NCBI GenBank assembly: GCA_031385445.1
Contig: JANNBM010000051.1
Span: forward strand, 159,320-223,319
Reading direction: 5' to 3'
Length of the DNA: 64,000 nucleotides
DNA from: CAIYZT01 sp031385445
Lineage (GTDB): Bacteria > Pseudomonadota > Alphaproteobacteria > Rhodobacterales > Rhodobacteraceae
Both the position numbers and the translations under genes were made by a program. The notes under the pieces were generated by a model, which worked only from the letters and a program-made list of their open reading frames with translations, had not been told where the DNA came from and did no database searches. Every line of letters starts with the position of its first letter. The stretch's first letter is position 1. Below are positions 43,850 through 51,680 of this stretch, one piece after another.

Positions 43850-44224
43850 ATGTCCGACACCAAACTGACCAAAACCCGAATCCGCGCCGGCGTCTGGGAG
43901 GGCATTTTGCACAGCGCCCAGAGCACGGCCAAAATCGAGGCCGTGCTTGAAGGCCAAATCATCGTCGGTGTCACGCAAACCGCGATCGCAGATCGTTTGG
44001 GCGAATGGTCCGTGCGCGTGCCCATATCGGCCGAACATCTGTCCGAAGGCGTGCAGACTTTTCTGCTGCGCGAAGTTGGCTCCACGACCGCGCTGGCGCA
44101 TTTCACCGTGATCACAGGTGTCGCGATGGAGGACGACATGCGCGCCGAGGTCGATCTTTTGCGGCAAGAGTTGGATTTGCTGAAGCAGGCGTTCCGGCGC
44201 CATTGTCTGGAAACCACACGCTGA
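43850..44224 (+). CDS. Hypothetical protein downstream of the DUF6478-like gene
   Basis: A 124-residue protein. The N-terminal two-thirds look beta-rich (VWEGILHSAQSTAKIEAVLE, then WSVRVPISAEHLSEGVQTFL), and the C-terminus is a coiled-coil-like helix (EDDMRAEVDLLRQELDLLKQ). No family recognised. It shares a transcript with the DUF6478-like gene, nine bases upstream, which suggests a functional partner. Base composition and codon use match the neighbours. Confidence 0.7.
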   Translation: MSDTKLTKTRIRAGVWEGILHSAQSTAKIEAVLEGQIIVGVTQTAIADRLGEWSVRVPISAEHLSEGVQTFLLREVGSTTALAHFTVITGVAMEDDMRAEVDLLRQELDLLKQAFRRHCLETTR

Positions 44225-44432
44225 ACTGCGGCACTGTGACAACGCCATCAGAGGCCGCGCCCCAAAACCAAGGAAGCCTCACTGAAATGTGGCGGGTTTC
44301 CGGGTTCCGTCGTTTCTGTGCCATAAACGATCCGCCGTAAAACCCCGGATAGGTCGCGCATTCGCCCCGATATCGCCTGAATTGAGGGTCAAAAAGATCA
44401 CATCTGCCCACGCTGCCTGTTTGGGGAAACAA

Positions 44433-45338
44433 ATGGATCGTTTGACTGAGATGGAAGCCTTTGCCACGGTTGTGGACCAAGGTGGATTTACGGACGCGGC
44501 TAAGAAGATGGGGATCTCGAAGTCAGCGGTATCAAAGCACGTATCGGCGCTTGAAGCGCGGCTGGGGGCGCGGCTTTTGAACCGCACCACACGCCGGGTT
44601 TCGCCTACCGAAATTGGCCTTGCCTATTATGACCGCGCCCGCCGCGTTCTGAACGATGCTGGCGAAGCCGATGCGCTTGTCACCTCGATGCAATCGGCGC
44701 CTTCGGGCCTGTTGCGCATCTCGGTTGCGACAGATTTCGGGGTGAACCTGTTGTCGCCGATCTTGGGGGAATTCCTGCTGGAATACCCCGACATCACGGT
44801 GAACATGGTGCTGAACAACCGCTATGTCGAACTGATTTCCGAAGGATTCGACATGGCCATCCGCGTGGGAGAGTTGGAGGATTCCTCGCTTCGAGCGCGC
44901 AAGTTGACCGACACCGCAAAAAGAATGATCGCCTCGCCCAGCTATTTTCAGCGCTATGGCCGCCCGATCAAGATTGACGATCTGAACGATCACAAGCTGC
45001 TGCATTATTCCAACCAAGCCAATGGCAACGTGTGGAAAGTGACCGCGACCTCGGGCGAAAAACGTCAGGTCCGCTCCAACGGCTGGCTTACGGTGAATGA
45101 TGGTCAATCGTTGCTTAATGCCGCCGTTTCCGGCCTTGGTATCGCGTTCCTGCCCTCGTTCCTTTACGCCGATGCGATGAAAGCGGGACAGGTCGAAGAG
45201 GCCATTCCCGGCCTGCCGACCGAGGTTCAGGGCATTTATGCCGTCTATCCTCCGGGCCGCTTTACCCAGCCAAAAGTACGCGCTTTCATCGACTTTCTGG
45301 CTCACCGTTTTGCCGACAAGGGGCCAGACAACTGGTAA
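44433..45338 (+). CDS. LysR family transcriptional regulator
   Basis: A 301-residue regulator. The DNA-binding helix reads MEAFATVVDQGGFTDAAKKM then GISKSAVSKHVSALEARLGA; the effector domain shows LRISVATDFGVNLLSPILGE, YVELISEGFDMAIRVGELED and AAVSGLGIAFLPSFLYADAM. The SKSAVSKHV and TTRRVSPTE motifs resemble the CrgA-like LysR branch. No divergent target is adjacent; the gene stands alone. A bidirectional hairpin terminator follows. Confidence 0.92.
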   Translation: MDRLTEMEAFATVVDQGGFTDAAKKMGISKSAVSKHVSALEARLGARLLNRTTRRVSPTEIGLAYYDRARRVLNDAGEADALVTSMQSAPSGLLRISVATDFGVNLLSPILGEFLLEYPDITVNMVLNNRYVELISEGFDMAIRVGELEDSSLRARKLTDTAKRMIASPSYFQRYGRPIKIDDLNDHKLLHYSNQANGNVWKVTATSGEKRQVRSNGWLTVNDGQSLLNAAVSGLGIAFLPSFLYADAMKAGQVEEAIPGLPTEVQGIYAVYPPGRFTQPKVRAFIDFLAHRFADKGPDNW

Positions 45339-45379
45339 GCCATTGATCCAAGACATTTTTAAGGCCAAAAATTTACACG

Positions 45380-46369
45380 TCAGCGCGTCGAAGTCACCAT
45401 GACTTCGACGCGTCTGTTTTTGGCTTGCCCTTCGGGGGTGTTGTTGGGCGCGCGCGGCGCAAGATAGCCAACACCCTGCGCCACCACTTGACCGGGCGGC
45501 AGCGCATACTTGTTCAGCAGCCAATCCTTCACCTGTTCGGCCCGGCGTTTTGACAGCGCGATATTGCCCTCCAGCCCGCCCGTGGCATCGGTATGCCCGA
45601 CCAAAGCCACCGTGATAGACGGATCGGCCAGCAGCCACGTTCCCAACTCGGTCAACGAGGCATAATCGCCCGCCTCAAGGTTCGCCGCGCCGGGGGAGAA
45701 GATCAGATCGTCCAGCGGCGCCCCGCCATTTGCCAAAAGCGCCGCAATCAAAGACCCGGCAGCGGCGGGTTGCGGTGCGGGCGTCGGCTCTTGCGGTTCA
45801 ACCGGGCTGATGGCGCTTAGGGGATCGGGGGTCGTTGCCATGCCGATGGCCAAAGGCGCGGTGCCAGACGGCAAGACCTTGGTGATCTGCACAAACAAAA
45901 CCCCCGGACCACGGCTGATCAGAACCATCCGGAACGCGTCGCCCGCCGTGCCCGCCTTGCGCGCCGAAAGATACCTGAAATCGCCCAGATCGACATGCAT
46001 ATCCGGCTCTGGCAGGGTTGGGATGGCAAAGCGGAAATCAAAGCCGCCGCAGTCCGCCGTCTCGCAGGTGTAAATCAGGGTAAACCCCTCGGCCTCGATC
46101 TGCCGCTGCACATCGTTCATCAACCGCAAGGTGCTGATCGAGGCGTCCGGGATCTGCCAGCTTTGGGTGCTGACCGCGCCCTGAACCAATTGCGAGGCCA
46201 ATCCGCCGTCCTTGCGCCAGGGCCCGCTTGCCACCAAAATCTCGCCCGCGTCCAGGGTCTGCAGGCGCAAAGCTTCGGCGCCCTCGGGCAGGGTCTGCGC
46301 CAGGCCGGGCAGCGCGGCGCATCCGGCAAGGATCGCCCCAACTGCGCAAAGAAGGCCCCTGCCTGTCAC
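45380..46369 (-). CDS. OmpA family outer-membrane/periplasmic protein
   Basis: A 329-residue exported protein. The N-terminus is a signal peptide with a possible lipobox (GAILAGCAALPGLAQ). A middle domain of unknown type has a disulfide-like CETADCGGFDF and MVLISRGPGVLFVQITKVLP, then a proline-rich linker (PVEPQEPTPAPQPAAAG). The C-terminal OmpA peptidoglycan-binding domain shows VALVGHTDATGGLEGNIALS, then KRRAEQVKDWL and KNRRVEVMVTSTR. Its last codons form one arm of a strong terminator hairpin. Confidence 0.9.
   Translation of the reverse strand: MTGRGLLCAVGAILAGCAALPGLAQTLPEGAEALRLQTLDAGEILVASGPWRKDGGLASQLVQGAVSTQSWQIPDASISTLRLMNDVQRQIEAEGFTLIYTCETADCGGFDFRFAIPTLPEPDMHVDLGDFRYLSARKAGTAGDAFRMVLISRGPGVLFVQITKVLPSGTAPLAIGMATTPDPLSAISPVEPQEPTPAPQPAAAGSLIAALLANGGAPLDDLIFSPGAANLEAGDYASLTELGTWLLADPSITVALVGHTDATGGLEGNIALSKRRAEQVKDWLLNKYALPPGQVVAQGVGYLAPRAPNNTPEGQAKNRRVEVMVTSTR
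45384..45412. terminator. Bidirectional terminator hairpin inside the 3' end of the OmpA-family gene
   Basis: CGCGTCGAAGTCA and TGACTTCGACGCG form a perfect 13-bp stem with loop CCA. Rightward it is followed by TCTGTTTTT, which fits termination of the LysR gene; leftward the sequence after it includes ATTTTT about 12 bases on. The stem overlaps the last codons of the OmpA-family gene. Confidence 0.7.
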
Positions 46370-46382
46370 CTTGGATACACCC

Positions 46383-47093
46383 TTATGCCGCCAGAACCCG
46401 GTAATGATATCGTCCCATAATTTGCATTCCCAAGGAAGTATACAGCGCGCAGGCGGGCGCGTTTGCCGCCGTCACCGCAAGCGCCAGCCGCGCCGCACCC
46501 TGCCCTTGCGCCCAAACCGCCGCCGCGCGCATCAGGTTCGCCGCGCACCCCCGCCGCCGCATCGCGGGCGCGACATGCAGCGCATGGACAAAGCCGACAC
46601 CGCCCGCAATCGCCACAAAGGCCACCCCCGCCGCGCGGTCATCGCTGCGGCCCAAAACCGCCGCTTTCGGCCCCGCCGCGCGGGCCATGATCTCAACCCG
46701 CGTGGGGCCGATATGCCCCTCGTCCCACAGGCTGCGCGCGATGGACAGGGGCGGCCAATGCGGGAAACTGGTCATGGGGGCCGGCCCCTGCCCGGCCACG
46801 TCCCGGGCCGTTGCCGAAAACATCACCACCGGATCCTTGATCGCATAACCGCGCGCTTCCAGCGCAACGTCCAGCGCCGCATCTTCGGGCACAAGCATGA
46901 ACAAGGGCGCTTGGCCCATGGATCGCATACCTTCTTCGGCCCTGATCAGATCATCAAGGTTCCAGTCCCCCGCCACGGTGGCGCAGGAAACCCGCTGCCC
47001 CCCGCCAAGCCCCCACCGCAGCGCAAAGGCACCGGCCTGCACCCGCTGCGCCGGGGGCCAGGTTTCCTCCATCAGGTGGATCAGATCGCTCAT
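46383..47093 (-). CDS. GNAT family N-acetyltransferase
   Basis: A 236-residue acetyltransferase. The first half is divergent (LIHLMEETWPPAQRVQAGAF); the acetyl-CoA-binding part is near residues 150-210 with VGFVHALHVAPAMRRRGCAA and NLMRAAAVWAQGQGAARLAL, where the RRRGxA loop matches the R-x-x-G-x-A signature, and the final ACALYTSLGM is typical. Substrate unknown. Its start overlaps the cinA-like gene by ATGA. Confidence 0.85.
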   Translation of the reverse strand: MSDLIHLMEETWPPAQRVQAGAFALRWGLGGGQRVSCATVAGDWNLDDLIRAEEGMRSMGQAPLFMLVPEDAALDVALEARGYAIKDPVVMFSATARDVAGQGPAPMTSFPHWPPLSIARSLWDEGHIGPTRVEIMARAAGPKAAVLGRSDDRAAGVAFVAIAGGVGFVHALHVAPAMRRRGCAANLMRAAAVWAQGQGAARLALAVTAANAPACALYTSLGMQIMGRYHYRVLAA

Positions 47094-47812
47094 CCGGCAA
47101 AAGCGGCCCGAAGATCCGCCATTGCGCGGTCCAAAAGCGCCGGATCGGTGCCGCGCACCACCAGGTTGGTGCCGTAATGGCCGTCTTGGGTGAAGGGATA
47201 CGATCCCATCGACAGATCGCGATAGCCCGCCGCGATCTGCCCGAACCGCGCGGCTATATCGCCCTCGCCCATCAAAAGCCGCAGACTTTGGCTTTGCAAG
47301 GGCGGCCCGCCCACCAGTTTTGGCATCACCGAGGCGACCATGGCCTGAAAAATCGCCGGAACCCCGGCCATCACATGCACGTTGCCAAGGGTGAAACCGG
47401 GCGCGATTGACACCGGATTGTCAATCAGATCGGCGCCGTCCGGGATGCGGGCCATCCGCTGGCGCGCCTCGTTGAACGGCAGGCCGCGCGCGGCGTAATG
47501 CGCCCCCAGCAGGGCCATGGCGTCCGCGCGGTGACTGATCGGCGCGCCCATCGCCTCGGCAATTGCATCTGCGGTGATGTCATCATGCGTCGGGCCGATC
47601 CCGCCAGAGGTGAAGACATGGGTATACCCCGCCGAAAGCGCCCGCGCCGCCGCAACGATCGCGGCGTGATCATCGGCCACCACGCGCACCTCGGCCAGGG
47701 GAATGCCCTTTTCGGTCAGGGCCCCGGCCAGATGGTGCATATTGCTGTCGCGCGTGCGCCCGGACAGAATTTCGTCGCCGATCACCAGCATCGCCGCATT
47801 AGGATTTTGCAT
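47090..47812 (-). CDS. Competence/damage-inducible CinA-like protein (MoCF domain only)
   Basis: A 240-residue molybdopterin-binding-fold protein matching the N-terminal domain of CinA. Motifs: AAMLVIGDEILSGRTRDSNM, VRVVADDHAAIVAAARAL, HVFTSGGIGPTHDDITADAI and GFTLGNVHVMAGVPAIFQAM. The C-terminal nicotinamide-nucleotide amidase domain of full CinA is absent, so the protein is a short form of the kind also called molybdopterin-binding protein. Coupled to the GNAT gene by ATGA. Confidence 0.9.
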   Translation of the reverse strand: MQNPNAAMLVIGDEILSGRTRDSNMHHLAGALTEKGIPLAEVRVVADDHAAIVAAARALSAGYTHVFTSGGIGPTHDDITADAIAEAMGAPISHRADAMALLGAHYAARGLPFNEARQRMARIPDGADLIDNPVSIAPGFTLGNVHVMAGVPAIFQAMVASVMPKLVGGPPLQSQSLRLLMGEGDIAARFGQIAAGYRDLSMGSYPFTQDGHYGTNLVVRGTDPALLDRAMADLRAAFAG

Positions 47813-47959
47813 GTCTTGCCCTTTGAATTGTTCTGCGACAAGGCCGCATTTTCAGCGCTTTTTCAAGGCGAAGTTCGCGCGCAATCGCCGCTTTGCACCG
47901 CGCGCCGCCCCCTTGCAACTTGCCCCCCCCTCGCCTAATTATGGGACATTAAACGGAGA

Positions 47960-48775
47960 ATGGCCTTGCGAGACATGCGCGCCCGTGTGACCAGGAACGG
48001 TATTCGCATCTATGAGGATGCGGATTTCGCGGGTATGGCCGACGCGGGCCGTGTGGCGGCAGAAATTCTCGATCAGGTCTGCGCCCTGGTTCAGCCCGGT
48101 GTGACCACCGCCGCGATTGACGATTTCATCCGCATCGAGATTGAACGGCGCGGGGTTGTGTCGGCCACCATCGGCTATAAAGGCTATCAGCACGCCTCGT
48201 GCATTTCGGTCAACCATGTGGTCTGTCACGGCATTCCGGGCGCCAAGGTGCTGATGGACGGCGATATTCTGAATGTTGACGTGACCGTGATTGTGGATGG
48301 ATGGTTTGGCGATACCAGCCGGATGTATGCCGCAGGCGCGCCCAGCCGCAAGGCCGAGCGTCTGGTCGAGGTCACGCATGAGGCGCTGATGCGCGGGATT
48401 GCCGAGGTGAAACCGGGCAATACCTTTGGCGATATCGGCGCGGCCATTCAAACCCATGTCGAGGCGATGCGCATGTCCGTGGTCCGCGATTTTTGCGGCC
48501 ATGGTCTGGGCCGGGTGTTCCATGCCCCGCCAAATGTGCTGCATTATGGGCGTCCGGGGTCGGGCGAGGTTCTGGAAGAGGGCATGTTCTTTACCATCGA
48601 GCCTATGGTCAATCTGGGGCGACCCGAAACAAAGGTTCTGGGCGACGACTGGACCGCCGTGACGCGCGACAAGTCCCTGTCGGCGCAGTTTGAACATTCG
48701 GTGGGCGTAACCGCGACGGGATGCGAGATATTCACGCTGTCGCCTGCGGGCAAATTCTTTAACACCGGCGCCTGA
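47960..48775 (+). CDS. map: Type I methionine aminopeptidase
   Basis: Removes the initiator methionine from new proteins. The 271-residue protein has the five metal ligands in DILNVDVTVIVDGWFGDTSR, FCGHGLGRVFHAPP, GMFFTIEPMVNLG and LSAQFEHSVGVT. The start is uncertain: GGAG at 47955-47958 is too close to ATG 47960 and fits TTG 47966 better; ATG 47975 is also possible. The choice changes only up to five residues. It stands alone. Confidence 0.95.
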   Translation: MALRDMRARVTRNGIRIYEDADFAGMADAGRVAAEILDQVCALVQPGVTTAAIDDFIRIEIERRGVVSATIGYKGYQHASCISVNHVVCHGIPGAKVLMDGDILNVDVTVIVDGWFGDTSRMYAAGAPSRKAERLVEVTHEALMRGIAEVKPGNTFGDIGAAIQTHVEAMRMSVVRDFCGHGLGRVFHAPPNVLHYGRPGSGEVLEEGMFFTIEPMVNLGRPETKVLGDDWTAVTRDKSLSAQFEHSVGVTATGCEIFTLSPAGKFFNTGA

Positions 48776-48872
48776 AGGTGCTGACGCTTGGGGGGCTTTC
48801 TGCCCCCCCTCCCGCAACGCCGCGTGCCGCAGCTTTGCCCGCTGAGGATATTTGGAGCGCATTGAATGCGCC

Positions 48873-49958
48873 TCAAGGATTGGTTTGCAACGGCTTTGCT
48901 TTTGCCAAGGCGGCCTGCGGGCTGAACGAGGCGGGGATTTGGGATTGTCCTGACAGGATCAGGTCGGCCATGCGTTCGGCCAGCAGGGGCGCCATGCCGA
49001 AGCCAATCTTGAAGCCGCCGTTCAGAATGAAATGGCCCGGCCTTTGGGGCCAGTGGCCGGCAATCGGCGCGCGGCTGGCGGCGCGGGGGCGCAGGGCGGC
49101 CCAACGCTCGACCACCGGGGCATCGCGCAGGGCGGGCAAGGCGGCGCGGGCGCGCGCGATCAGAAGATCAAGCTGATCATCAGTGGTATCAGGGGCGTTC
49201 CAAAGGTGTTCATTGGTGGAGCCGATGGCCACAAGGCCGCCCTCATGCGGCACGATGTGCATGCCATCGGCATAGACCTGCGGCGCGTCCCCGGCCTCGG
49301 CGCGCAAAAGCGCTGCCTGCCCCTTGACCGCGCCCGCGACGGCCCGGCCGCTCGTTTGCGCCAGATCGTGCAGGCCCTGCACCCCGCTCGCCCACAGCAC
49401 CGCGCCTTGATCCTCGGCGTCGGTCAGAATGATCTCGCCGCCCAGGGCGCAAAAGGCCTTGGCGAGGGCGGGCAGGGCGAGGCGGGGGGAAATGCGGGCG
49501 GACAGGGTGTCGTGCAGCAAGAAGCCGGTTGGGCTGAGCGGCTCCCACGCCGCGCCCGTTGCCGCGATCACCTGCCACAAAGCCTGACCCTGCCACAGAT
49601 CGGCGGCCGAGGCGCCGCGCGCGCGCGCCATCTGTACCGCCTGCGCATCATCCAGCGCCTGAAGCCGCCCGATCCTGCCATATCCCGTCCGCAGCCCACT
49701 TGCCGCGCCCACCGCGTCCCACCAAACCTGCGCCATCAAAAGCGAGGTCAGCTGAAACGCTTTCTTCTCATTCCATGCCTCGGGCACATGCGGCGTCAGC
49801 GCGCCCACCACCCCGCCAGAGGCCCCAGCCCCCAGATGCGCCGTCTCGATCAGCCGCACCCTCGCCCCTCGCCGCGCCAGCGCAAAGGCCGCCGACAATC
49901 CGAATATGCCGCCGCCGCGCACCGTGACCTCTGCTTTGCCGCGATCCAGCCTTGCCAA
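48873..49958 (-). CDS. DAO-family FAD-dependent oxidoreductase, MnmC2-like
   Basis: A 361-residue protein with the FAD motif VTVRGGGIFGLSAAFALARR near the start, GAGASGGVVGALTPHVPEAW, a mid domain with LWASGVQGLHDLAQTSG, and the C-terminal FILNGGFKIGFGMAPLLAER. It resembles the oxidoreductase half of the tRNA-modifying enzyme MnmC, which removes carboxymethyl from cmnm5(s2)U34. mnmD, the methyltransferase half, is divergent next door. I start at TTG 49958 (behind GGGGAAGG); an ATG at 50015 would overlap mnmD. A generic amine oxidase remains possible. Confidence 0.8.
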   Translation of the reverse strand: MARLDRGKAEVTVRGGGIFGLSAAFALARRGARVRLIETAHLGAGASGGVVGALTPHVPEAWNEKKAFQLTSLLMAQVWWDAVGAASGLRTGYGRIGRLQALDDAQAVQMARARGASAADLWQGQALWQVIAATGAAWEPLSPTGFLLHDTLSARISPRLALPALAKAFCALGGEIILTDAEDQGAVLWASGVQGLHDLAQTSGRAVAGAVKGQAALLRAEAGDAPQVYADGMHIVPHEGGLVAIGSTNEHLWNAPDTTDDQLDLLIARARAALPALRDAPVVERWAALRPRAASRAPIAGHWPQRPGHFILNGGFKIGFGMAPLLAERMADLILSGQSQIPASFSPQAALAKAKPLQTNP

Positions 49959-50004
49959 TTCCCTGCGCCTTCCCCATGGTCCGCCGCGACAAGGACTAAC
50001 GCAG

Positions 50005-50673
50005 ATGACGGGCATGCAACAGGGTGGGATCAGCTGGAAAGACGGGGTTATCCCGGTCTCGGACCGCTTTGATGATCCCTATTTCAGCCTGAACGACGGT
50101 CTGGCCGAAACCCGCCACGTCTTTCTGGCCGGTAACGATCTGCCCGCGCGGCTTTGCCCCGGTTTTCACATCGCAGAGCTGGGGTTTGGCACCGGGCTGA
50201 ACTTGCTTGCAACGCTGATCGCCGCGCAAACCCATCCCGGCCCGATGCACTACACCAGCTTTGAAGCCTTCCCCCTGACCGCCCCGCAAATCGCCCGTGC
50301 GCTGGACCATTTCCCGCAGGCCGCCGGCGCCGCCGCGCCGTTCCTTGATGCCTGGGCGCGGGGGCAGACGCGCTTTGCCCTTGGCCCGCTGCAGGTTGAG
50401 GTTATCGTCGGCGATGCGCGCGAGACGCTGCCCGGCTGGCAGGGCTGCGCGGACGCTTGGTATCTTGACGGCTTTTCGCCCGCCAAAAACCCCGAGCTTT
50501 GGTCCGAAGATCTGATGGCCGAGGTCGCCCGTCATACCGGGCCCGGCGGCACCTTTGCCACCTATACCGCCGCCGGCCATGTGCGCCGTGCCCTGCAAAG
50601 CGCCGGTTTCACCGTGCAGCGCCGTCCCGGCCACGGCCATAAACGCCACATGTCCCAAGGGATCCTGCCATGA
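50005..50673 (+). CDS. mnmD: tRNA 5-methylaminomethyl-2-thiouridine methyltransferase MnmD
   Basis: A 222-residue SAM-dependent methyltransferase for the wobble uridine. Matching blocks: VPVSDRFDDPYFS-type (here VIPVSDRFDDPYFSLNDGLA), the SAM motif FHIAELGFGTGLNLLATLIA, YTSFEAFPLTAPQIARAL, DAWYLDGFSPAKNPELWS and FATYTAAGHVRRALQSAGF. It corresponds to the N-terminal half of E. coli MnmC. AAGGA lies nine bases before ATG 50005. It overlaps the following DMT gene by ATGA and faces the MnmC2-like gene across a 46-base gap. Confidence 0.93.
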   Translation: MTGMQQGGISWKDGVIPVSDRFDDPYFSLNDGLAETRHVFLAGNDLPARLCPGFHIAELGFGTGLNLLATLIAAQTHPGPMHYTSFEAFPLTAPQIARALDHFPQAAGAAAPFLDAWARGQTRFALGPLQVEVIVGDARETLPGWQGCADAWYLDGFSPAKNPELWSEDLMAEVARHTGPGGTFATYTAAGHVRRALQSAGFTVQRRPGHGHKRHMSQGILP

Positions 50674-51533
50674 CCAGCACCCGGCGCGGCATCTGGCTGA
50701 TGGTCGCCTCGGTCGCGCTTTTCGCCATTCAGGACGGATTTTCCCGTTATCTGGCAGGCACTTACAACACGCTGATGGTGGTTACGATCCGCTATTGGGT
50801 GTTTTCCGCCTTCGTGCTGATCTGGGCCGCCCGCCGCCCCGAGGGCTTTCGCGCCGCCGTGACTTCGGCCCGCCTGCCTGCCCATATCCTGCGCGCCGTG
50901 CTTCTGGTGGCCGAGATCTGCATCATCGTCTGGGGCTACACCCTGATCGGCCTGATCGAAAGCCATGCGGTCTTTGCCATCTGCCCGCTCTTGATCGTCG
51001 CCCTGTCTGGCCCGCTTCTGGGCGAGGCGATCTCGCTGCGCCGCTGGCTGGCGGTGGGGGCGGGGATGATCGGCGTTCTGATCATCCTGCGTCCCGGCGC
51101 GGGCGTGTTTTCCTGGACCGCGCTGGTGCCCATGGTTTCGGCGGTCCTCTTTGCGCTTTACTCCGTTCTTACCCGCCTGACCACGAAGGGCGAGGCGAAT
51201 TTCCCCGCCTTCTTTTGGCCCGCCGTTATCGGCGCCGTGCTGATGACGCTGATCGGCGTGCCCCATATGCAGGCCATCGCCCCCGCCGACCTGCCCATTT
51301 TCGCCGCTTATGGCGGGGTGTCGATCCTGTCGAACTGGACCTTGCAGAAAACCTATCAGACCGCCGAAGCCTCGGTGGTGCAGCCCTTCGCGTATTTGCA
51401 GATCGTGTTCGTGTCGGGCGTGGGCATGCTGATTTTTGGCGAAACCCTCGCCCCGCAGGTCGCCATCGGCGCGGCGGTGGTCGTGGCGGCGGGGCTGTAT
51501 GCGCTGACTTTGGAACGGGGGAAGGCGGGGTAG
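50670..51533 (+). CDS. EamA/DMT family transporter
   Basis: A 287-residue inner-membrane protein with ten predicted segments in two EamA repeats: LFAIQDGFSRYLAGTYNTLM and VFAICPLLIVALSGPLLGEA in repeat 1, ALVPMVSAVLFALYSVLTRL and VVQPFAYLQIVFVSGVGMLI in repeat 2. It differs from the tandem copies at 33.6-36.4 kb (QPFAYLQ instead of APMQYxQ), so it belongs to another subgroup. Coupled to mnmD by ATGA. Substrate unknown. Confidence 0.9.
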   Translation: MTSTRRGIWLMVASVALFAIQDGFSRYLAGTYNTLMVVTIRYWVFSAFVLIWAARRPEGFRAAVTSARLPAHILRAVLLVAEICIIVWGYTLIGLIESHAVFAICPLLIVALSGPLLGEAISLRRWLAVGAGMIGVLIILRPGAGVFSWTALVPMVSAVLFALYSVLTRLTTKGEANFPAFFWPAVIGAVLMTLIGVPHMQAIAPADLPIFAAYGGVSILSNWTLQKTYQTAEASVVQPFAYLQIVFVSGVGMLIFGETLAPQVAIGAAVVVAAGLYALTLERGKAG

Positions 51534-51661
51534 GGTCGCTTGCAGAAGGGGCAGGTTGAGCGGCAAGGGTTGCAAACCGCAGGCCGCGATTTTGGTGCCA
51601 ATCCTGAACGTCCCGCTAAACCCCGAAAGCCAACCCATTGATCCTAAAACGAAACGCAAAA

Positions 51662-51677
51662 CGTCCAGATCTGGACG
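51662..51677. terminator. Hairpin between convergent DMT and slt genes
   Basis: CGTCCAGATCTGGACG is a perfect 16-base palindrome ending three bases before the slt stop position. On the minus strand it is followed by TTTTGCGTTTCG, consistent with an slt terminator. On the plus strand CTTTCAGTTT follows, so weak bidirectional action is possible. The stem is short if a four-base loop is allowed (six pairs). Confidence 0.5.
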
Positions 51678-51680
51678 CTT

